Of a stretch of 29,728 nt of DNA, positions 1 to 8,061 are shown piece after piece. Position numbers and translations under genes: made by a program. The notes beneath the pieces were generated by a model, which ran no database searches, was not told the origin of the DNA, and saw only the letters and a list, made by a program, of their open reading frames with translations. Every line of letters starts with the position of its first letter. The stretch's first letter is position 1. This stretch comes from Actinomycetota bacterium (GTDB lineage: Bacteria > Actinomycetota > Actinomycetes > S36-B12 > UBA10799), in the NCBI GenBank assembly GCA_030837445.1, contig JAUPKM010000150.1:1-29728 (forward strand). The letters are read 5' to 3'.

Positions 1-191
1 CATCTGGATACCCGACGCAGCCGCCGTCACCTGACCGCCGGCACCCACCAACCCTTCACGAACCGACCGCACACACCGGCCGGTCGCTACACCATGCCAC
101 CCACCCACACCACAGGTAATCGCGCTGAAGGTTTACCGGGTACCTGCGCGACGGGGACCGGTCGCTGTGGTCTTCGGGACGTCGCCCGGTC

Positions 192-590
192 ATGGCCTGC
201 GCCCGTAACTGTCGAGCGGTCGTGGCGGAGTCAGCGTCCGGTGACCCGTGGTCGGCGGCCTGGCTGGCGAGCCTTGCCACCGTGTGCGTCGTACTGTTCG
301 ACCACGGGGAGGACGCCGGGGACCTCGACGACGCGATCGGGACAGTTCGGCGGGTGCTGGGGTCTACCCCCGGAGTTGGCCCGGCTCGGGCAGGGCGGGC
401 CTCGGACCTGGCCTCGGCGCTCTGCGCCCGGTTCGAGCGCGCCGCCGCGCGGGACGACTTGACCGAGGCACTGGCCGCCGCCTGTGAGGCCGCGTGCGTC
501 TCGACGTCCGGGCAGGTGCGAGTGGCCCGCTTCTTTCCCCTGGCCACGGCGCTGCGTGTGCGGCGTTCCGGCACGACCAGACCTTCAGAT
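192..590 (+). pseudogene. Fragment of a TPR-repeat (CHAT-associated type) protein
   Basis: The frame opening at ATG 192 reads DLDDAIGTVRRVL, a spacer, then SALCARFERAAARDDLTEAL. This is the phrasing of the degenerate tetratricopeptide repeats found in long actinomycete TPR/CHAT proteins (LDEAI..GRAAL....RA.RLS.L..AL..R.ER....DLDEA). Only about two repeats survive. There is no CHAT protease domain. After about position 590 the frame runs on to 824 with arginine-rich, non-repeat sequence. No ribosome binding site precedes ATG 192. I read it as a remnant; a very small diverged TPR protein ending at 824 is the alternative. Confidence 0.5.
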
Positions 591-1060
591 ATTCGGGATC
601 GAGGCGGAGGTCGTCTTCCGGGAAGGCAACCGGTGTCTGACGGCCCGGCCGCATGTGCGGGTCAGTGCCTCCTTCTGGGGATGGATCGCCGCCGAGCGCG
701 CGATAGGTGGGGTTCGCCTGTGACCCACATTCCAGTCCCCGGTCAATCGATCAACTCGGAGGAACCGGATCAGGAGGCATGGGATACCTCTGACGAATGG
801 AGAAACATCCTGCCGGGGATATGACCGTGGCGTCGCCCATTCCACAGGCAATCCCGTAGCTAAAGCCAATCTTTGAACGGACACCTGATGGGCACGGGCA
901 TGGGGCGAATCCTCGACGATCTTGATGAACCTCGAAGTGGAACCCATGCCCGTGCTTCAGACGGACTCTCTGCCGGATGTCACCTGCAGAAGTGCACCGT
1001 CTTTTCCGTTCGCAACCTCATCCGATGGTTGCGAAGACATTCCTGGCCGGGTGCCCGACG
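591..1060. other. Gene-poor stretch with an inverted repeat
   Basis: No convincing gene is visible here. A short plus-strand frame ending at 723 reads EAEVVFREGN and ASFWGWIAAERAIGG, which looks protein-like, but it has no start and no family I recognise. The only other structure is the 13-bp inverted repeat at 892-955. Confidence 0.5.
892..955. repeat. Perfect 13-bp inverted repeat, possible terminator
   Basis: GCACGGGCATGGG at 892-904 is exactly complementary to CCCATGCCCGTGC at 943-955, with 38 nt between the arms. It lies about 100 bp beyond the stop codon of the minus-strand secreted protein at 1061 and could serve as its terminator. The loop is long and there is no U tract, so a protein-binding site or the scar of a mobile element is equally possible. 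Confidence 0.55.
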
Positions 1061-1480
1061 TCAGGCGGTGCAGTTGCGGATCTTGTATACCGCATCCCAG
1101 TTCACCGAGTAGGTCTGGCTCCGCGCTGCGTAACCGGTGTTGATCTCAGCGCCGTTGGCACCGTACAGCCGCAGCGTGTTCGCCGGAGAGCCGTACGGAG
1201 TCTGGTTGTTGTTCAGCACGCCGCCGCCCAGCCAGTTGGAGACGCTGTAGGTGGCGCAGTTGTACAGCTCGAAGACCTTCCAGTTGCTCTGGGACCAGTC
1301 CCACACAACGGCGCAGGCGTTGCCTGAGGGACAGCTGGGACTGCCGTTGGTCGTGTTGTAGACCTTCCTCGCCGCCGGTGAGATCGACGGCGAGCTCGCT
1401 GCGTTCGCGGGCGTGACACCCAGAGCTGTGGTCAGGGCGCAAGCAGCGAGCATCGTGCCGGCAATTTTGCCGAATTTCAT
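1061..1480 (-). CDS. Secreted peptidase-inhibitor family I36-like protein
   Basis: The 139-residue precursor starts MKFGKIAGTMLAACALTTAL and has a classic Sec signal peptide: Lys residues, a hydrophobic core, then a likely ANA-A cleavage site near residue 29. The mature part has four Cys in the pattern CPSGNAC...YNC...RNC, is rich in Asn, Tyr and Trp, and resembles small actinomycete I36 (SMPI-like, beta-gamma crystallin fold) proteins, which can inhibit metalloproteases. ATG 1480 was chosen over an in-frame ATG at 1546 because the signal peptide begins there and AAGGA lies about 9 nt upstream. It is transcribed away from the kinase gene. Secretion is well supported; the inhibitor function is by family resemblance only. 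Confidence 0.8.
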   Translation of the reverse strand: MKFGKIAGTMLAACALTTALGVTPANAASSPSISPAARKVYNTTNGSPSCPSGNACAVVWDWSQSNWKVFELYNCATYSVSNWLGGGVLNNNQTPYGSPANTLRLYGANGAEINTGYAARSQTYSVNWDAVYKIRNCTA

Positions 1481-2001
1481 TGGACCATCCTTACGATGAT
1501 TGGTGGTTGAGGCATTCCGACCGGGCCTGGAAGCCCAGATCGCCATGGAAGGTGTCCCCGGTCAAGCCCCATCTCGAGTGCATCCAGTGTCGCCCCCAAC
1601 TGATGAAATCCGGATACGCATCGTCAAGCGGGCGACCGATTGATGGAACAGTACGGGAACGGCCAGGGCGAGGAACCCTGTAAGGTTCCAGGTACCCCAT
1701 TCGGTGATCTTGTGGAAGGGATTCCCCGAGAGCTCGGCAGTATCTGGTCCTGCGACGTTGAGCTTGCCTCGAGCGGGTTGGATCCAGGCACCCGGGAGCG
1801 CGACCGCGTCGGTGTCGGGGGTCTGTCGCCGTCAGAGGCCAGGATCGGTGGTCGGCGGCGGGGAGGGTGTGGGTGAGCGCGACACCTTCACGCCGATCCC
1901 CCGGCTGTTGCACCACAGAAGCGACCTGGTTCGCCGTCCAAGCCCGAAGTCTCTTTCGTGCCCTGTCATACTGTGCTTCGCGCAGCGAGCCAGGGGGGAC
2001 G
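1481..2001. other. Divergent intergenic region
   Basis: This 520-bp stretch separates the divergently transcribed secreted protein (minus) and kinase (plus), so both promoters should lie here. I see no gene with plausible codon use and no clear -35/-10 pair or riboswitch. An in-frame upstream ATG-less extension of the kinase frame begins at 1867 but lacks kinase-like sequence. Confidence 0.5.
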
Positions 2002-3549
2002 ATGGGGTCGGGTGCAACGACGGCTTGGGCTGTCGCGGTGCCTGTGGGGTATCGCGTGGGGCCGTGGGAGGTCACCGAGGGGATCGCTACCGGCAGTTGG
2101 GGCAGCGTTTACGTCGCTCGGAGCGTGCAGAGCCGTGAGCAGGGCGAGGAAGTTCCCGACACGGTAGCCCTGAAGTTCCTTCCCACCGGGACCCTGACTC
2201 CCCGGCAGGTGCGTCACCTGGCGGAGACGGTGGAACGAGAGCTCAGGGCACGCGCCTTACCCCCTCATCACGGATTGGTTCGCACCTTCGACGTCCTCAC
2301 CGTCGATGACCCCGCCGCCGGGGAACTGGACGGCTGCGTGGTGCTGGTCATGGAGCGGGCTGTGGGAGCCCTGGCCATGGCGCTGGAACGTCATCCAGGA
2401 CAGCCGATCCCCGACGCCCCTCGGTTGATCAGTGAGATCGCCGATGCTCTGGCGCACATGCACGAGGCGGGGTGGGTCCACGGAGACCTCAAGCCCAGCA
2501 ACGTGCTGGTGATGGACGACGGATCGATCCGTTTGACGGACTTCGGGCTCGCCGCGGAGATCGAGGGCACCCACGGTTACCAGCCCCCCATGGGGTGCGC
2601 CGACTACCTTCCTCCCGAAGCGGCCACAGCACCGTTGAGCGAGCGGGGGCGTCCCACGCGCACCACCGCCGACACCTGGGCCCTGGGAGTGACGGCACAT
2701 CAGCTCCTCACCGGGCACCTGCCGTTCCCTGGGAGCACCCTGCGGGCGCGGGCTGCCGCTGCCGCGGAGTACGTGGCCGGGCGGGCTGAGTTGGTCTCGC
2801 TCACCGGACTGCCACCGGGATGGCGCGAGTGGGTCTCGGACTGCCTGGCGCGCGACCACCAGACCCGCGCCCGGCACGATCTGGCGTCGCTGGCGACCAG
2901 GGCCGCCGCGCTCTCGGGTACTGCCCCTCGCCGTCCGCCCCGCAAACCACGTCGTTGGGCGGTACTGGGAGCTGCGGCGCTGGTGGTGACCGGGGCAACG
3001 ACGACATGGGCCACTCTCTTCTTTCCCGAGGGACCACCCTCACGACTGGTGGCGGTGAACAAGCCGCTCAGAGACGGGATCGGGATCCCACCCCAGTACC
3101 AACAACTGATCATTCAGGCAGGACGGTCCTGTCGCGAACCTGCTCTGTCTCCCGCGCTCGTCGCGGCGGTGCTCAAGGTGGAGAGCAATTTCGATGCCAA
3201 CCTGAGTGATCCGGCCAAGGACGAGTACGGCATCGCCCGGTGGACGCCCAGGGTGCTGCGCTATCACCTGCCTCCGGGGAAATGGGCCGACAAGACCCCT
3301 ACCCCGCCCTTCCCCCCGGAGATGTCCATCCCCGCGGTCGGCAGGTTCATGTGCCGCTACCTGCCGGAGCTGGCGGCCGTCCCGGGCGACAAGGGTCTGC
3401 TGATCGCTGCGGGGTACCAGTTCAACACCAACCGGGTCCTTGTGAGTCAGGGTGTACCACCCGAGGCACGTGCCTTCGTGGCGGCGGTCGAGTACTACCG
3501 CGCCCTGTACGACCCTGCCAGACCCAGGCCCACCACGTCCGCACCGTGA
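2002..3549 (+). CDS. Transmembrane Ser/Thr protein kinase fused to a lytic transglycosylase-like domain
   Basis: The 515-residue protein has three parts. Residues about 14-300 are a Hanks-type kinase: glycine loop TGSWGSVYVA, VALK with the ATP Lys at 58, catalytic loop HGDLKPSN (His160, Asp162; the usual HRD Arg is Gly), LTDFGLA with Asp180, and LPPEA in place of APE. HGD kinases usually lack activation-loop control. Residues about 319-341 form one transmembrane helix after a basic stretch. The remainder, predicted extracellular, reads ALVAAVLKVESNFD and later DEYGIARWTP, the Glu-Ser and GI-W signature of goose-lysozyme/soluble transglycosylase folds, with Glu394 as the likely catalytic acid. 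ATG 2002 follows AGGGGGG directly and starts just before the kinase domain. Leu86 is a TTA codon. The neighbouring FHA gene is convergent and a candidate phosphopeptide-binding partner. Kinase call is firm; peptidoglycan cleavage versus mere sensing is open. Confidence 0.92.
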   Translation: MGSGATTAWAVAVPVGYRVGPWEVTEGIATGSWGSVYVARSVQSREQGEEVPDTVALKFLPTGTLTPRQVRHLAETVERELRARALPPHHGLVRTFDVLTVDDPAAGELDGCVVLVMERAVGALAMALERHPGQPIPDAPRLISEIADALAHMHEAGWVHGDLKPSNVLVMDDGSIRLTDFGLAAEIEGTHGYQPPMGCADYLPPEAATAPLSERGRPTRTTADTWALGVTAHQLLTGHLPFPGSTLRARAAAAAEYVAGRAELVSLTGLPPGWREWVSDCLARDHQTRARHDLASLATRAAALSGTAPRRPPRKPRRWAVLGAAALVVTGATTTWATLFFPEGPPSRLVAVNKPLRDGIGIPPQYQQLIIQAGRSCREPALSPALVAAVLKVESNFDANLSDPAKDEYGIARWTPRVLRYHLPPGKWADKTPTPPFPPEMSIPAVGRFMCRYLPELAAVPGDKGLLIAAGYQFNTNRVLVSQGVPPEARAFVAAVEYYRALYDPARPRPTTSAP

Positions 3550-3563
3550 GGGTTCCAGACCCG

Positions 3564-4349
3564 TCAGACGCCGATGTGGTCGCGGCCCCGCGGGATCCGC
3601 TGGGGTGGCAGCAGGGTGAGGTGCTCCTCGCGGACCAGGTTGAAACGTAATGCCAAGGAGACCAGAGCGGCGCGTTGCCAGTCGCACCGTGGGGCCTGCT
3701 CGTCGTCGCGTTCCTTGACCCGTAGCTTGCGGGATGCCAGGTAGTCGATGTGGAAGTGCACCGCCGCGACGGTGAGATCCTGGCACGACGTCAGAGGCGA
3801 CAGACGCGCGACGATCTCCCGCGCGGTGGGGATCGCCACGGCGGAGGAGTCACGCAGAGCTGGCTCGCACATGGCGACGAGCACCAGAAAGTACTTCGCC
3901 GACTCATCGAGAGGGAACGCCTGCACGGTCTGCTGGCCAGGGCGGTCCCAACCGCTGGCCTCGAGGTCGAGGTAAAGGTGCTGGGGTGCGAACACCTGCA
4001 ACGAGAAGATGCCCTCCGTGACCGGAATGACGAGGCGGGCGAACTCGAAGGGGACCGGCATGTCCCCTCGGCGAGGGGACACCTTGATGAACTCCCCGGC
4101 ACCTTCGGGATTCTCCACGACGTAGGTGTTGATCGCTCTGAGGTTGCTGATCGACCAGTGGTCCTCGACGGCACGGATGCGCCCGGCGACTCTGGAGACC
4201 GCCTGATCGGAGATCAGGATGTTGACCGGGCAGTCCGGACCGCCGCGCCCAAACGTCGCCTCCTGTCCCGGGGAGAGTTCGATGATTCTCGGAGTCGCTC
4301 GTGGATCTGACGTTGGCAACTGCACGATCACTGTGTTCATGCTGGTCAT
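3564..4349 (-). CDS. FHA-domain protein
   Basis: The 261-residue protein carries a forkhead-associated phosphothreonine-binding domain at about residues 20-100: GRGGPDCPVNILISD, then SRVAGRIRA, WSISNL and NTYVV, which correspond to the conserved Gly-Arg, Ser-Arg and Asn-Thr positions of FHA folds. The remainder (about 100-261) is alpha/beta, with no membrane segment and no signal peptide, so the protein should be cytosolic. ATG 4349 has AGGAAGG upstream. It converges on the kinase gene with only 14 bp between the stop codons and no terminator hairpin. FHA proteins beside Hanks kinases are commonly their substrates or readers. The C-terminal half is not recognised; a repeat helix-turn-helix role cannot be excluded. 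Confidence 0.88.
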   Translation of the reverse strand: MTSMNTVIVQLPTSDPRATPRIIELSPGQEATFGRGGPDCPVNILISDQAVSRVAGRIRAVEDHWSISNLRAINTYVVENPEGAGEFIKVSPRRGDMPVPFEFARLVIPVTEGIFSLQVFAPQHLYLDLEASGWDRPGQQTVQAFPLDESAKYFLVLVAMCEPALRDSSAVAIPTAREIVARLSPLTSCQDLTVAAVHFHIDYLASRKLRVKERDDEQAPRCDWQRAALVSLALRFNLVREEHLTLLPPQRIPRGRDHIGV

Positions 4350-4751
4350 AGCACCTTCCTCTTGGGCTACGGAAGCATCGAGTCATCTCTCCTCCCTCTG
4401 CAGGCCAGGCCCGCGCCGGATCGGGACACAGCCCCAGTCTGCCGGGCGTGTTGTCCACCTACACGCCTCCAACCTCACGGACACCCCCACCCCTCCGGAT
4501 CTGTCCGGCCGACAGAACGTCCTCAACTGCCGGATACGCGGGTCATCCGACCCCTCCGTACCTCGGACAACGCCCGGAACTGCCGCGAGTAGCGTGACCG
4601 GGGCTGGCCGCGTGAATCGCGGCGAAGCCGCCGTCCGCAACTGCCGCCGTCCGTGTTGAGGAGCGTTCAGCCCTTGGCTCCGTTGCGTGGTCAAAGTGCC
4701 ATCGATTGCCAGTGAGTTGACCATGCCAGAGTGACTCAAGGACGTTCCGGT
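4350..4751. other. Intergenic region upstream of the FHA gene
   Basis: No gene is visible in these 400 bp. The motif AACTGCCG or AACTGC-CGG occurs at about 4525, 4578 and 4639 and a relative (GCAACTGCGG) at about 5282, with irregular spacing. It should contain the FHA gene promoter (minus strand), but no clear consensus was found. Confidence 0.4.
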
Positions 4752-5060
4752 TCAGCGGGTTCGGAGGGTGGTGTCGAGGTGCTTCATCAGGATCGAGACG
4801 CGGCTCTTGCCGGTTGGGGCGGGCGGATACCGGCGAAGGATGTCGACGAGCGTCGGCGTCGCTCGCTGTGCCTCCTCCTCCACCCGCCGAAGCCCGACAG
4901 CAGGGTCGTCGGCAGCGGCGGCGGCAGCAGCCGCGTGCTTGGCTGCGTCGATGGCGGCGCGTGGTCGTGCGCCCTCGGGGCGCACTTGCTCGAACACCGG
5001 CAGGACGTCTTGGGCGCTGCCGACCGCATACCGAGCGACTTCGCGCAGCTCGTCCATGCT
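4752..5060 (-). CDS. Small Imm-5-like (putative immunity) protein
   Basis: From ATG 5060 the 102-residue frame reads MDELREVARYAVGSAQDVLP, FEQVRPEGARPRAAIDAA, then an Ala-rich stretch and RRVEEEAQRATPTLVDILRR. The first part matches the opening of actinomycete putative immunity proteins with an Imm-5-type helical repeat (A.ADCAE.VLPLFE...P.D.RPR.AIEAA). Those proteins are usually longer (about 150-230 residues), with a second Ala-rich HAAR-type repeat that is hardly present here, so this may be a shortened relative. The same frame is open up to 5378, but that extension is Arg-rich and lacks family similarity. No toxin gene lies next to it. Functional assignment is weak. Confidence 0.5.
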   Translation of the reverse strand, partial: SMDELREVARYAVGSAQDVLPVFEQVRPEGARPRAAIDAAKHAAAAAAAADDPAVGLRRVEEEAQRATPTLVDILRRYPPAPTGKSRVSILMKHLDTTLRTR

Positions 5061-5467
5061 GACTGTTGGAGCCTCGTCGCGGGTTGATGGACAGGGAGCG
5101 TTGTCGGTTTCAGGATGTCCGGCACTGCACGTTATGCCGCGTGGAGAGCGGCGACGAGCGCGGAGATTGATCACAGAGCATCGTGATCGTGTCGCTCGGC
5201 CACGTCGGGCAGGAGGCGCAGGACGGTGTCGTGCCGCTGTCGGAGTGTCGTCCTTACGCGCCGACCGAGGACGTGCCGGTCCGCAACTGCGGTGTCCTGC
5301 CGTCAGTCGAAATGACGGGAAGCGTCTGGCTCGATGGTGACGCCGGGTACGCCGATGATCGTTTCTGTCGACGTCCACGGGTGATCAGGTGGCGGCCGGA
5401 CGGGCGATACGACGCCAGCACGCCGCTCGTCCGCCCCGGTAGGTCGGCCTCTGTTCCGCTCCGCACT
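5061..5467. other. Intergenic region, no gene seen
   Basis: Between the Imm-5-like gene and the membrane-protein operon there are about 400 bp in which neither strand shows a recognisable protein or RNA. Confidence 0.4.
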
Positions 5468-5505
5468 GTAAAGGCACCTTGACAGTAAAGGGTGCTTGAC
5501 AGTAG
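5468..5505 (+). promoter_or_regulatory. Tandem 17-bp repeat, operator/promoter of the membrane protein-XRE operon
   Basis: Two head-to-tail 17-mers, GTAAAGGCACCTTGACA (5468-5484) and GTAAAGGGTGCTTGACA (5485-5501), are followed by the start of a third (GTAG). Each contains TTGACA, a perfect -35 hexamer, and AAGG/CCTT or AAGG/GCTT inverted elements. The array ends 10 bp before the ATG at 5516. GTAAAG/CTTGAC-type boxes are typical just upstream of small actinobacterial membrane protein plus XRE operons, where the XRE protein is thought to repress its own promoter. Binding is inferred. Confidence 0.6.
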
Positions 5506-5515
5506 CGTCGGAGCC

Positions 5516-5917
5516 ATGAAGTCCCTGCAGATGAACGTGGTCAATGCCGCGATCTTCGTGTTCTTCGTCGTCGCGTCCGGTTGGTTCGCCGCTCAGGGTC
5601 AGTGGGTCGGGGCGCTGGTGTTCCTCGCGGCTCTGGGCGCCGCGCTGGCGTGGGCGTGGTGGGCGCGACGGGGGGCCGGCAGCGACCTGTCGAGGCTGGA
5701 CACCGGGTACGCCGTCGACGAACGGGAGGTACGGCTCGCCGAGCAGGCGCTGTCGTGGGTGGGGGTGACCGCCTTCGTCGGCCAGATGGCCCTGTTCGGT
5801 GTCGAGTTCGCCTCCCGGCAGCCGCCGGGGTGGAACTCGGACTGCATCCGACTGCTGGTGTTGTGCCTCGCCTGGATGACGGCCAATCGGGTGCTCGTAC
5901 TTCGGGCCCGTCGCTGA
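5516..5917 (+). CDS. Four-helix integral membrane protein, first gene of an XRE operon
   Basis: The 133-residue protein has hydrophobic helices at about residues 9-28, 33-52, 84-103 and 114-130 and a charged cytosolic loop (DEREVRLAEQAL) between helices 2 and 3. This is the layout of small DUF2178-like membrane proteins encoded with an XRE regulator. ATG 5516 has GGAG close upstream; an in-frame GTG at 5492 lies inside the operator repeat and is unlikely. Its stop overlaps the next start (TGATG), so the two are translationally coupled. Function unknown; probably senses or affects the membrane and works with the regulator. Confidence 0.82.
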   Translation: MKSLQMNVVNAAIFVFFVVASGWFAAQGQWVGALVFLAALGAALAWAWWARRGAGSDLSRLDTGYAVDEREVRLAEQALSWVGVTAFVGQMALFGVEFASRQPPGWNSDCIRLLVLCLAWMTANRVLVLRARR

Positions 5918-6144
5918 TGTACAACCTGGTCCGTGACCTGCGCACGCAACGAGGCCTGAGTCAGGGCGGTCTGGGTGAGGCGCTGGGCGTCTCCCGGCAG
6001 ACCGTGAACGCGATCGAGACCGGCAAGTACGACCCGTCGTTGCCGCTGGCTATCGGGATCGCCCGGTTCTTCGGCCTCAGCGTCGAGGACGTGTTCCTCC
6101 TCGACGGGCCCCCTTCTTCGGGAGTTGCTCGGTCGCTGAACTGA
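5917..6144 (+). CDS. Small XRE-family helix-turn-helix regulator
   Basis: This 75-residue protein is almost entirely one helix-turn-helix domain: RDLRTQRGLSQGGLGEALGV then SRQTVNAIETGKYDPSLPLA and FGLSVEDVF. That is the YozG/XRE type of short regulator (Q..LAE..GVSRQT....E.GKY.PSL.LA..IA..F). Its ATG shares bases with the stop codon of the membrane protein, so expression is coupled. The tandem 17-bp repeat upstream of the operon is the obvious target. A 19-bp stem terminator follows about 100 bp downstream. Confidence 0.9.
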   Translation: MYNLVRDLRTQRGLSQGGLGEALGVSRQTVNAIETGKYDPSLPLAIGIARFFGLSVEDVFLLDGPPSSGVARSLN

Positions 6145-6243
6145 CGGACGACGATCCCAGAGCACAGAACGCACGCTGTTGCCGCCGTCAATACGTCTGC
6201 ACCACCTGGGAAGTCTGTCACGGAGAGTGACAGGCTGTATTGA

Positions 6244-6294
6244 GGGGCGTTGGGTGCCCGCCTCGTGGGAAGCGTGGCGGGCACCCAACGCCCC
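6244..6294. terminator. Bidirectional terminator hairpin with 19-bp perfect stem
   Basis: The arm GGGGCGTTGGGTGCCCGCC (6244-6262) is exactly complementary to 6276-6294, with a 13-nt loop. It lies between the convergent XRE gene (ends 6144) and rsr (ends 6311) and can stop transcription from both sides. No clear U tract, as usual in actinomycetes. Confidence 0.9.
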
Positions 6295-6310
6295 TTGGAG
6301 TACTTGAGGC

Positions 6311-7906
6311 TCAGATGCCGCGGGCGAAGTCGGTGATCAGGGACGGGACGGCGGCGTCGAAGCCGACGACGTCGAGCATGCCGGGGTCGGTGGGGTCGGC
6401 GATGGTGAACTCGGTGGCGGTCATGCCGACGACCGCCAGGCGGGCGGGGATGCCGGTCTTGCGGCGGTACTCCTGCAGGGCCTGGTGGGGGTGGATGGCG
6501 CCGGCCCAGGTCTCGTTGTCGGTGTAGATGACGAAGGTGTCCACCTCGATCTTGTTCCTTGTCGCGTACAGCATCGGCAGGGCGCAGTCGGTCCCGGACA
6601 TCGGCATCGCGTCGACGACGCGCAGGGCGTCGTCCAATCGCTGCCGGGGTGAGATGGCCAGCGGCTTGAGGGCGCTGTCGTGCCAGTCCTTCCCTCCGCC
6701 GGTGGTGAATCCGACGGCGGTCGCGGCGGGCTCGGTGGCCAGCTGCACCAGCGCGAGTGCCGCGGAGGCTTCGCGGGCGGTGAGGGGCATCCCGGAAATC
6801 GGCGCGCCCATCGACCCGGACACGTCGAGCGCGAGCAGGGTCCGCTTCCCCGACGGCTCGACCGTCCCGAACGCCTGGTAGAACGCGGCGTCCAAGGCGT
6901 CGACGACCTTGCGGGTCGGCGTCCAGGTGCCTGCTCCGCGAGCGGACCGGCCCGAGGCATAGGTCCGCTGCGCGACCAGGACGTTGACCGGGTGCACCCG
7001 TCCGCGTCGCAGCCGGCCGGGGTCGGTCAGCTGTGCGGTGACCTCCTCGGTGCGCCCACCCAGGTCGGGCAGCATGCCCAGGCGGGTCAGGCGGGGCAGC
7101 TGGCGCAGCAGGGCGGTCTGCGGGATCCCTGCGTCCAGCAGTGCGTCCCATACCTTGGCCTGGCCCAGGGCCGGGTCCGGGAGCATCTCCCAGGACAAGC
7201 GGTAACGGCGCACCAGCTGAACCCAAGTCGCGGGGTCGCTGGCCTGTTGGGCCTGCATGAACCCCTCGACGAGCGCCGGGACGTGCTCGCCGACGCTGCC
7301 GCGCACGATCCAGTCGAAGGTGTCCTTCAGCTCCGGGGAGGTGGCCTGCGGGTGGGCGAGTCGGAGCAGGTCGCGGTGGGACCAGCCGTCCCGCTGCCGG
7401 TACTTGACCGCCTGGTAGGCGACGGCGTCGGGGTCCTTGCCCAGATACCAGCCGCCGACTGCCCGGCGCAGCCCCCGTCCCCAGCCTCGGAACTGCTCTA
7501 CGTAGCCGGCGAACAGGAACAGGTGTGTCCCGGTCCGCGCCACGTGCGGCAGCGCGGCGAGCGCCAGTTGGGAGGTCTGGGGCAGTGAGGCGGCGTAGGC
7601 GAGGGCGAACAGGACGGGGTTCTGCCGGGGCGCCGTGCCGCGTGTGGACGTCTCGACGATGGTGGTGACCAAACCCTGAGGGTCCGTCTCTGCCAGGCGG
7701 GCCACTACTGCGGCGTTGTCGCGGGCCAGGTCGCGGGCTGTCGTGTAGTAGGTTCCGCCGTCCACGCCCAGGGTCAGGAAGCGGCGCAGCCGCCCCAGGT
7801 CGTCCAGGGCGAAGGTGTACCCGCCGGCGGAGTTGCGCCGCTGGCGCGCGTCGGCCCGTCGCGACTGCGGCGTGCGGCGCAGGTTTAACGACCGCAGGAC
7901 ATCCAT
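6311..7906 (-). CDS. rsr: Ro60 orthologue (Rsr), TROVE-domain Y RNA-binding protein
   Basis: The 531-residue protein has the full length and order of bacterial Ro proteins: an N-terminal TROVE/HEAT-repeat ring (about residues 30-340, including GGTYYTTARDLARDN and SHRDLLRLAHP) and a C-terminal von Willebrand A-like domain with an intact metal-ion site DVSGSMG (Asp361, Ser363, Ser365), later MSGTD and IYTDNE. Ro binds Y RNAs on the outside of the ring and misfolded RNA ends in its cavity; in Deinococcus and Salmonella it acts with PNPase in RNA decay and stress survival. ATG 7906 has GGAGG 9 nt upstream. The four Y RNA-like elements immediately upstream on the same strand strongly support the assignment. 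No rtcB, archease or pnp gene is nearby in this window. Confidence 0.95.
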   Translation of the reverse strand: MDVLRSLNLRRTPQSRRADARQRRNSAGGYTFALDDLGRLRRFLTLGVDGGTYYTTARDLARDNAAVVARLAETDPQGLVTTIVETSTRGTAPRQNPVLFALAYAASLPQTSQLALAALPHVARTGTHLFLFAGYVEQFRGWGRGLRRAVGGWYLGKDPDAVAYQAVKYRQRDGWSHRDLLRLAHPQATSPELKDTFDWIVRGSVGEHVPALVEGFMQAQQASDPATWVQLVRRYRLSWEMLPDPALGQAKVWDALLDAGIPQTALLRQLPRLTRLGMLPDLGGRTEEVTAQLTDPGRLRRGRVHPVNVLVAQRTYASGRSARGAGTWTPTRKVVDALDAAFYQAFGTVEPSGKRTLLALDVSGSMGAPISGMPLTAREASAALALVQLATEPAATAVGFTTGGGKDWHDSALKPLAISPRQRLDDALRVVDAMPMSGTDCALPMLYATRNKIEVDTFVIYTDNETWAGAIHPHQALQEYRRKTGIPARLAVVGMTATEFTIADPTDPGMLDVVGFDAAVPSLITDFARGI

Positions 7907-7933
7907 GCCAAACCACCTCCCGGGCAGACGACA

Positions 7934-8043
7934 GCGGCGGCGGGCGTGGGATGCGAACCGGCCGGACCCGATCGCTCGGGCTTGCCCTCCTCCGAGGGCT
8001 CCAGGTGAGAGAGATAACCGATCTCGCTTCGGCCCGCCACCGC
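7934..8043 (-). ncRNA. Y RNA-like element 4 (no tRNA mimic), next to rsr
   Basis: Read on the minus strand, a 12-bp closing helix is formed by GCGGTGGCGGGC (8043-8032) and GCCCGCCGCCGC (7945-7934). Inside it lies the repeated Ro-type motif GGGCCGAAGCGAGA + TCGGTTATC (ending 8013). This copy is closest to the eukaryotic Y RNA element (GGUCCGAAGGU..UGAG.UUAUC). The rest folds as two short hairpins, GCCCTC-GGAG-GAGGGC and CCCGA-GCGA-TCGGG, instead of the T and D arms of the other copies. It ends about 14 nt before the rsr ribosome binding site, so it could also act as a leader of the rsr mRNA. Confidence 0.55.
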
Positions 8044-8061
8044 CATCGTCAATGGTGCGAA

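Noticed and set aside
4525..5290. Recurring AACTGCCG/AACTGCGG motifs
   Set aside because: Only eight bases, irregular spacing and partly imperfect. This is not clearly above chance in GC-rich DNA.
5961..7916. A 651-codon minus-strand frame overlapping rsr
   Set aside because: It is Arg/Pro/Gly-rich, runs through the terminator hairpin and the XRE gene, and is out of frame with the clear TROVE protein.
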